This document shows positions 59,683 to 64,000 of a DNA stretch of 64,000 bases, in pieces. The notes beneath the pieces were generated by a model. The model made no database searches and was not told the DNA's origin. It saw nothing but the letters and a program-made list of their open reading frames with translations. The translations under genes and the position numbers were made by a program. This DNA comes from Ktedonobacteraceae bacterium (GTDB taxonomy: Bacteria; Chloroflexota; Ktedonobacteria; Ktedonobacterales; Ktedonobacteraceae): assembly GCA_035653615.1 (NCBI GenBank), contig DASRBN010000030.1:186001-250000 (forward strand). The letters run 5' to 3'. Each line of letters opens with the position of its first letter. Within the stretch, counting starts at the first letter, position 1.

Positions 59683-60164
59683 TGGAGCCGCTACAGGCAG
59701 CCAGTAGCAGGATACTGCATTTTCCCTTGGAAGGCGCGCTCCCACCGGGGCATGTGCTGGCGGTGGCCTACCCGCTGGGACTGGTGGCGCATCTGGGGTG
59801 TGAAGAGGGTCTGCCGTGCCTGCTGGGAGCAGCCCTCTTCACGCCGACCGAACTGCTGGTGCTGGACCCCGTGGTGGAGTCTTACCCGCACTATTGCCCC
59901 TACGAGGTGCTGCTGGCCCGTTTGGCGGGTGGCTCCTCCTCTGATGAGCAAGCGGTGGCACGTGCCAGGCAGCAGCTGTATGAGGCCTATGACGAGGGCC
60001 GCGGCGAGGTGCTGCTGCGCCCGCTGCGTAATGTGCTCTCGCGGGTCCGGCTCAAGCTGCATGTGCTGGGCCTGGATGTAGTGGCGATGGTGGAAACGGG
60101 CTACCTGCTGCGGGCGGTCAAAGCGAGAACGGGGTCGTCATCAGGTGCCGGGTGTCGCAAGTAA
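59682..60164 (+). CDS. Protein of unknown function downstream of the wall hydrolase
   Basis: A 160-residue alpha/beta protein, translationally coupled to the hydrolase gene by a TGATG overlap. No membrane segment, signal or known motif is found. Several cysteines (HLGCEEGLPCLLGAAL) are scattered rather than paired. Base composition matches the neighbouring element genes, so it is a genuine member of the operon, function unknown. Confidence 0.5.
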   Translation: MEPLQAASSRILHFPLEGALPPGHVLAVAYPLGLVAHLGCEEGLPCLLGAALFTPTELLVLDPVVESYPHYCPYEVLLARLAGGSSSDEQAVARARQQLYEAYDEGRGEVLLRPLRNVLSRVRLKLHVLGLDVVAMVETGYLLRAVKARTGSSSGAGCRK

Positions 60165-60289
60165 AGCACACCCGGCAAACTACATTTCTCTTTGGTTGGT
60201 TGAGTGTTTTTGGTGAAGGTTCTTCGATTTCACTGGTTGAAGCTTGCTTGTTTAGCGTACCGATTGATACACAGAAAGGAAGATGAGCG

Positions 60290-60532
60290 ATGGCTGATTT
60301 TCGCCTCCATTTGACCGAAGAACAGTACAACGAATTAGCACAGTTCTGGCATGAGTACATGGTACTTGGCCCGCCTCATCGTGACATGGGGCTTGATCGG
60401 ACTGGGATTGCTATGAACTTTAGCCAATGGATTGATGTCGATGAGGACGAGCCACGCTATGGCTTGCCAGAGATCATAGCATTCTTTGACGAGAAAGCAC
60501 GACGCGAAGGAACAGCGGTTACAAATGAATAG
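60290..60532 (+). CDS. Small acidic protein of unknown function
   Basis: An 80-residue protein from ATG 60290 with AGAAAGGAAGATGAGCG upstream. Mostly helical and acidic (SQWIDVDEDEPRYGLPEIIA). The 125 bp before it hold no gene. Nothing identifies a function; acidic small proteins in mobile elements are sometimes anti-restriction DNA mimics, but there is no specific support. Confidence 0.5.
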   Translation: MADFRLHLTEEQYNELAQFWHEYMVLGPPHRDMGLDRTGIAMNFSQWIDVDEDEPRYGLPEIIAFFDEKARREGTAVTNE

Positions 60533-60580
60533 TTGAGTCAACCAGTGAAAACGGAGAACCTTGGTGAAAAGGAGGGCACG

Positions 60581-60787
60581 ATGAGCGAGCAAGAGGTCTT
60601 CAAGCGGTTGCAACGGATAGCCAGCGAGTTCGGCTATCGGGTGACCATCTACGCGGATTACGTGAATGTGATGCGGGACAGTCGCATCCAGGACGGGAAA
60701 AGCTGGGCGAATTTTACCCGTTCGCAGCATGGCTATGAACGGGCGATTGCCTGGTTACAAGCCAAAGCCCAGCGAGGTGAGCTATGA
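60581..60787 (+). CDS. Small protein upstream of the Rep gene
   Basis: A 68-residue protein from ATG 60581, which has AAAAGGAGGGCACG upstream. It has an alpha/beta pattern (FKRLQRIASEFGYRVTIYAD) and overlaps the Rep gene by 4 bp (ATGA), so it is translationally coupled and may assist or limit Rep synthesis. Confidence 0.5.
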   Translation: MSEQEVFKRLQRIASEFGYRVTIYADYVNVMRDSRIQDGKSWANFTRSQHGYERAIAWLQAKAQRGEL

Positions 60788-62082
60788 ACGAGGAAGCACC
60801 CATGGTGCAAGCGATGCATGTGCTTGGCCGTGGCCTGGATACGCTGATTGTCAACGTGTATCCGACCGATCACGAGGGCGAGACGGTCAAGGAACGCTTG
60901 CCAGAAGCCTTGGAACAGGAATTGACGCGCTACAAGGAACGGGCGCAAGCCGAAGATGAGGAGGTACCGACCCGCTGGGTCTTTGAGGGGGAAACCCTGT
61001 TTATGAAAGACAAGGGCGGGTCGCATTTCAAGTGGATACTGACCTGTCATCAATTCAGCGTGGCGGTGAGTCGAGGCATCAAGATAGCCTTGTGGGGACA
61101 GGTGCGCTTCTCCTCGGAATACCTGTGGAAGTGGAATAGTCATCCAGCGAAAGGCATCTCGGACGTGTTGCTGTTCCTGACCAACATCTTCGGGGCCAAT
61201 ATCGCCTTTCAAGCCAGTGAAGTGCATCTCGCGCTGGATTTCACGGGATGGGATATCGGTGCCTGCCAGGTCAAAGAGCACTTCATCCATCGAGCAGTGC
61301 AGACGGCTCCTGTGCCTCAGACGGTTGATGCCACGGTGATCGCTGGCCCTGAGCAGGTCATTGAACGCTGGAACCGCGTGACGGGTTTGCCCTTTGGCAA
61401 ACACACGTCGGCGGTCTCCTGCCTGATCTATGACAAGACACATGAAATCAAGTACCACAGCAAAGAAAAAGGCTGGTTTCATGAGCTGTGGCTTGCGCAA
61501 AAGCAGGCGGATGGGTCACCTGCCTGGGATGGGGAAGCGCCGGTGTGGCGGGTCGAGTTTCGTTTCAAGCGTTCGGCTTTAGGGGAGTTCGACCTGGAAA
61601 ATGTGTACGAGGTGCTTGAGCATGTGCCTGATCTATGGGCCTATGCTGCCGGGCATGTCGGCGGTGCAGATGGCTTGCCGGATGGGTGGTTGCGCTATGT
61701 GATGTCATCTGAGGATACTAACCGCTCGCGTTGGCCGGTGCATCCCTGCTGGGAGGTGATACAAGGCGCGTTCTTGCCTTCCGCTCCTGTGCCTGCGTCG
61801 GTTGATATGCAGCCATTCCAGCGCAAGTGCAAGCGCACAGTCAACATGATGCGGGCGTTTGCGGCGGTGGCTGGCTATAGCTCCACGGTGGAAGCCTGGC
61901 GGCGTGGCTATGCCGATGAGAGGAAGCACGAAGAACCGGAGATCGAGCCAGACATCTCTGACACCTTCCATTTCCTCTACGAGAATGTGCAGGCCTATAT
62001 CGAGGATACCGGGCGTGATTTCACGCACCTGGTCAAGAAAAAGCGCGTGCTGTATCGATTAGCAGCGGCATCGGCGGCGTAA
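60784..62082 (+). CDS. Replication initiation protein (Rep_trans / MobT-like family)
   Basis: A 432-residue protein. The central part carries features of the Rep_trans family: FQASEVHLALDFTGWDI near 140 (family pattern S-R-x-D-x-x-x-D-F), SCLIYDKTHEIKYHSKEKGW near 212 with a candidate catalytic Tyr, and APVWRVEFRFKRSAL near 255. These proteins nick DNA and stay covalently attached while starting rolling-circle replication; relatives in integrative elements (MobT) also act as relaxases. It lies before xis and int, as in many small integrative elements. The exact nucleophile cannot be fixed by eye. Confidence 0.7.
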   Translation: MNEEAPMVQAMHVLGRGLDTLIVNVYPTDHEGETVKERLPEALEQELTRYKERAQAEDEEVPTRWVFEGETLFMKDKGGSHFKWILTCHQFSVAVSRGIKIALWGQVRFSSEYLWKWNSHPAKGISDVLLFLTNIFGANIAFQASEVHLALDFTGWDIGACQVKEHFIHRAVQTAPVPQTVDATVIAGPEQVIERWNRVTGLPFGKHTSAVSCLIYDKTHEIKYHSKEKGWFHELWLAQKQADGSPAWDGEAPVWRVEFRFKRSALGEFDLENVYEVLEHVPDLWAYAAGHVGGADGLPDGWLRYVMSSEDTNRSRWPVHPCWEVIQGAFLPSAPVPASVDMQPFQRKCKRTVNMMRAFAAVAGYSSTVEAWRRGYADERKHEEPEIEPDISDTFHFLYENVQAYIEDTGRDFTHLVKKKRVLYRLAAASAA

Positions 62083-62089
62083 ACTCGGC

Positions 62090-62107
62090 GTTGAAACGCT
62101 GACTTTT
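62090..62107 (+). promoter_or_regulatory. Shared GTTTAAACGC-type motif, copy 3 (before xis)
   Basis: GTTGAAACGCTGACTTTT directly ahead of the AGGAG of the xis gene; see 54637 and 55600. Confidence 0.45.
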
Positions 62108-62120
62108 AGGAGTGGAGAAC

Positions 62121-62312
62121 ATGCAAGAGACAGTACAACCCTTGCTTATTACTATTGAGGAAGCAATGAGACTTCTACGCATTGGGCGTACTAAGCTGTA
62201 CAGATTGATTAACCAAGAGGGCTTGCCGGTGCATCGCTTTGGGCGTCGGGTGCTGATTGATCCCAATGAGTTGAGGCCCTGGTTAGCACAGCGTAGACAG
62301 CAAGCAAGCTAG
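62121..62312 (+). CDS. xis: Excisionase-family helix-turn-helix protein
   Basis: A 63-residue protein from ATG 62121, eight bases after TTTTAGGAG. ITIEEAMRLLRIGRTKLYRLI and LPVHRFGRRVLIDPNELRPW form the winged HTH of the MerR-like excisionase family (HTH_17). It stands just before the integrase and probably directs excision and represses integration. A terminator-like hairpin follows. Confidence 0.85.
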   Translation: MQETVQPLLITIEEAMRLLRIGRTKLYRLINQEGLPVHRFGRRVLIDPNELRPWLAQRRQQAS

Positions 62313-62353
62313 TTGATTTTGTTAGCTAGCTGTTTTTAACATCTGTAGAATTG

Positions 62354-62388
62354 AACCGCTTATCTTTTATCGGATAAGCGGTTTTATT
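62354..62388 (+). terminator. Terminator-like hairpin between xis and int
   Basis: AACCGCTTATC (62354-62364) pairs with GATAAGCGGTT (62373-62383), followed by TTATTTG. The integrase start is only 22 bp further, so transcripts from upstream may be damped before int. Confidence 0.7.
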
Positions 62389-62409
62389 TGCCTAAAGGAG
62401 CTTATCGGT

Positions 62410-63540
62410 ATGGCAAAAAGAGGCAATGGCGCGGGTTCTGTCTATCGGCGTAAATCAGATGGCAAATGGGTAGGCAGCATTACCCTCGAGAATAGCAAGC
62501 GCAAGGTGTTTTATGGTAAGACGCAAAAAGAGGTACAGGATAAAGTAAACGAGGCTCTCTACCAGCAACAAAAGGGAACGCTCGTAACTGCCCCTAATGA
62601 GCCTCTAGAAGATTACTTGAGACGCTGGCTAGAGGACGTGTGTATGCCTCCTAATTTGCGGGTGAGTACATACGTGAAGTATAAGAAAACCATTGAAACG
62701 TATATAATCCCTGCTCTTGGTAAAGTTCCGTTGCAGAAACTTGAGCCGCTCCATGTGAAGCGACTTTGCAATAATCAACAGAAACGGGGCCTTTCACCCA
62801 AGATGGTCGGTGAGATACACGGTTTGCTGCATAAGGCGTTAGACGATGCTGTAAAGTGGGGATTGCTTGCGCGTAACGTTTGCGATTTGGTAGATCGTCC
62901 ACGTGTCGAGAAAAAAGAGATACCTGTTTTAGATAAAAATCAGGCGCTTGCTCTATTAGAGTCGGTGAAGCAACATCGATTAGGCGTGCTGCTCCTGGTC
63001 GTTCTGACGACGGGTATGAGGCGAGGTGAACTGCTGGCGTTACGATGGGCGGATGTGAACCTGGAAAAGGGGGCACTATTCGTGAATAAGACAGTCGATT
63101 ATATCCCTCACTATGGATATGTTGAGAATGGGCCAAAGTCAAAATCAGGGCGGCGTACAATCAAGATCGCTGCGTTTGTTGTTGAGATACTCAAAGCACA
63201 TCGAGAGAAACAGCAGGTCTTGAAAGCGAAGGCAGGGTTGAGGTGGGTTGAGAAAGACTTGGTGTTCTGCGGGTTGACTGGCGATTATTTCAATCCGAAC
63301 TACCTGTTGAGGTTGTTTAAAGAGGTGCTAGTTGAGGCTGGTTTACCTCATATGCGTTTCCACGATTTGAGGCATAGTGCAGCAACCATCCTGTTAGCTA
63401 TGGGCATTCATCCCAAAGTGGTACAGGAACTTCTGGGGCATAGCTCGTTTCTGATTACGATGAACCTCTACGGCCACGTGTTCCCGTCGATGCTGGATGA
63501 GGTCGTAGAGAAGTGGAACAGAGAGTTTAATGCGGAGTAG
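62410..63540 (+). CDS. int: Tyrosine recombinase (integrase)
   Basis: A 376-residue phage-type integrase. The N-terminal arm-binding part (AKRGNGAGSVYRRKSDGKWV) is followed by the core-binding SAM-like domain (residues about 60-150) and the catalytic domain: Arg in TTGMRRGELLALRW near 200, His318 and Arg321 in HDLRH, His344 in LGHSS and the nucleophile Tyr354 in LYGH. AAAGGAGCTTATCGGT precedes ATG 62410. It lies 102 bp from the right attachment repeat, which ends in tmRNA, and would catalyse integration and, with Xis, excision. Codon use is AT-richer than in the rest of the element. Confidence 0.95.
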   Translation: MAKRGNGAGSVYRRKSDGKWVGSITLENSKRKVFYGKTQKEVQDKVNEALYQQQKGTLVTAPNEPLEDYLRRWLEDVCMPPNLRVSTYVKYKKTIETYIIPALGKVPLQKLEPLHVKRLCNNQQKRGLSPKMVGEIHGLLHKALDDAVKWGLLARNVCDLVDRPRVEKKEIPVLDKNQALALLESVKQHRLGVLLLVVLTTGMRRGELLALRWADVNLEKGALFVNKTVDYIPHYGYVENGPKSKSGRRTIKIAAFVVEILKAHREKQQVLKAKAGLRWVEKDLVFCGLTGDYFNPNYLLRLFKEVLVEAGLPHMRFHDLRHSAATILLAMGIHPKVVQELLGHSSFLITMNLYGHVFPSMLDEVVEKWNREFNAE

Positions 63541-63560
63541 AAAAAGGCGGTTGTTAGACG

Positions 63561-63580
63561 GTTGCTACACAGTTGCTACA
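63561..63580 (+). promoter_or_regulatory. Integrase arm-type sites, right end
   Basis: GTTGCTACA at 63561-63569 and 63572-63580, again with 11-bp pitch, same orientation as the left pair at 51334-51353. Confidence 0.75.
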
Positions 63581-63615
63581 TTTGGAGATATCGGAACAAA
63601 AGGGGGCTAAATAAA

Positions 63616-63645
63616 ATGAGGCTATAGGCGCTTCTATAGCCTCAT
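63616..63645 (-). terminator. Element-supplied replacement terminator for ssrA
   Basis: A perfect 12-bp stem (ATGAGGCTATAG / CTATAGCCTCAT, six-base loop) lies a few bases after the tmRNA 3' end on the minus strand, followed by TTTATTTAG. Its sequence differs wholly from the original terminator at 51162-51190, and its 3' arm runs into the attachment core. Confidence 0.85.
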
Positions 63646-63673
63646 GAGTGGTGGAGATGGGGGAGAGTCGAAC
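63643..63673. other. Right attachment site (31-bp direct repeat inside tmRNA 3' end)
   Basis: Identical to 51190-51220. It includes the CCA end and the GTTCGACTC T-arm segment of the tmRNA. Integration here restores a full tmRNA 3' end. Confidence 0.92.
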
Positions 63674-64000
63674 TCCCCGTCCAAACGGACCCATCGAAGA
63701 ATGTACTACAGGTTTAGTCAGTGTTTTTGCTTTGCGCTTCGGACTCCCACCGACCGGATTCCTCAGCGCTGGCCCTCTGGTCTTAGATGACGATTAGAAG
63801 GCGGTCCTCGTCATAGCGTCCCGCGTGTGTGACGCCCTGATCTGACCCCACGGGAAAAGGTCAGGAGGACGACGCTTTACTGTTTCTTAGGCAGCGAGAG
63901 CGTAAGCAGGTGCCTGTTTGGCATCTATTGTTTGTCGGTTGTTTAACGAGAGTGCATACCGACACCTCGACCTGCAATTCTCCAACCTGTTCGTCTGTCG
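63649..64000 (-). ncRNA. ssrA: tmRNA (ssrA), 5' end beyond the window
   Basis: On the minus strand, the 3' end reads GGAGTTCGACTCTCCCCATC followed by TCCACCA, a tRNA-like T-arm and acceptor end with encoded CCA at 63649-63651. The tag reading frame ends ...AKQAPAYALAA and stop TAA at 63887-63889, matching the usual YALAA-type degradation tag. The residues before it read NNRQTID; the exact resume codon is uncertain. The 5' tRNA-like half (about 40-60 nt) lies right of position 64000. tmRNA with SmpB rescues stalled ribosomes. Confidence 0.93.

Larger units (their letters stand above)
51190..63673. mobile_element. 12.45-kb integrative element inserted in the tmRNA gene
   Basis: The element is bounded by 31-bp direct repeats and carries its integrase next to the right end (tyrosine recombinase at 62410-63540). 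Genes from left to right: three on the minus strand (IspF-like, hydrolase, HTH protein), then a long plus-strand block with a SprT-like protease, small zinc proteins, an HNH protein, a membrane protein, a primase, a wall hydrolase, a Rep-type initiator, Xis and Int. There are no capsid, tail or T4SS genes, so it is more like an integrative mobilisable or plasmid-like element than a prophage or full ICE. Confidence 0.9.

Overview
The window is a chromosomal segment of roughly 50-57% GC. It most resembles a Ktedonobacteria (Chloroflexota) genome: multi-domain stress and regulatory proteins (DUF190-CBS, NACHT, CHAT-TPR, WD40), many insertion sequences (IS630, IS66, IS5, IS701), and protein families I associate with Ktedonobacter-like soil bacteria. 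The taxonomic call is inference from gene content only.

Region 1 (1-29.4 kb) looks like a fluoride-response island. Nine sequences match the fluoride (crcB-type) riboswitch aptamer: GGCGATGA-GCYCGCC at the 5' side and GGCTRATNGCYYCTA at the 3' side. Each is followed by a terminator hairpin whose 5' arm shares the last aptamer strand and which ends in a U tract. They precede (a) a CPA2 antiporter plus UspA; (b) a cysteine-rich protein plus a PH-like protein; (c) a zinc-ribbon/HEAT protein plus a small protein; (d) a soluble HAD phosphatase; (e) a dynamin-like GTPase plus a NACHT ATPase; (f) a pair of MutS-like ATPases; (g) a pyrophosphatase-like fusion, DUF190-CBS, DUF190 and two FluC/CrcB fluoride channels; and (h) a MoxR, DUF58, DUF4129 set. 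One riboswitch has no gene directly behind it. The first 3.1 kb holds hydrogenase-4-like membrane genes (hyfC/hyfE) and a decayed series of fused fragments (hyfF::antiporter C-terminus, then uspA::CBS).

Region 2 (29.7-36.5 kb) is a graveyard of mobile elements. An IS630 copy carries an ORF-less group II intron of about 0.6 kb. It is followed by a decayed IS66, remnants of a TPR gene and of a GHKL ATPase gene, and an intact IS5-type element.

Region 3 (36.6-47.1 kb) is a CHAT-protease cluster. A 1310-residue TPR-CHAT protein is divergent from a zinc-ribbon protein, a multi-pass membrane protein, a 1294-residue CHAT-NB-ARC-TPR (NLR-like) protein and a TPR protein cut off by an IS701-type insertion. 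The layout suggests a sensor/protease/membrane system, possibly for defence or regulated cell death; this is inference.

Region 4 (47.1-51.1 kb) contains decayed IS701/IS5 copies, a RibD/DHFR-like reductase, a small MITE-like repeat and a P-loop kinase.

Region 5 (51.19-63.67 kb) is a complete 12.45 kb integrative element inserted at the 3' end of the tmRNA gene ssrA. It has 31-bp direct repeats at both ends, paired integrase arm-type sites, a tyrosine integrase, an excisionase-like protein, a Rep_trans-type initiator, an archaeo-eukaryotic-type primase with a CHC2-like zinc finger, an HNH protein, a cell-wall hydrolase, a SprT-like metalloprotease, and a cargo of an IspF-like protein, a prolyl-aminopeptidase-like hydrolase and an HTH regulator. 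The original tmRNA terminator is stranded at the far left end, and the element supplies a replacement hairpin next to the restored tmRNA 3' end. The tmRNA itself runs off the right edge.
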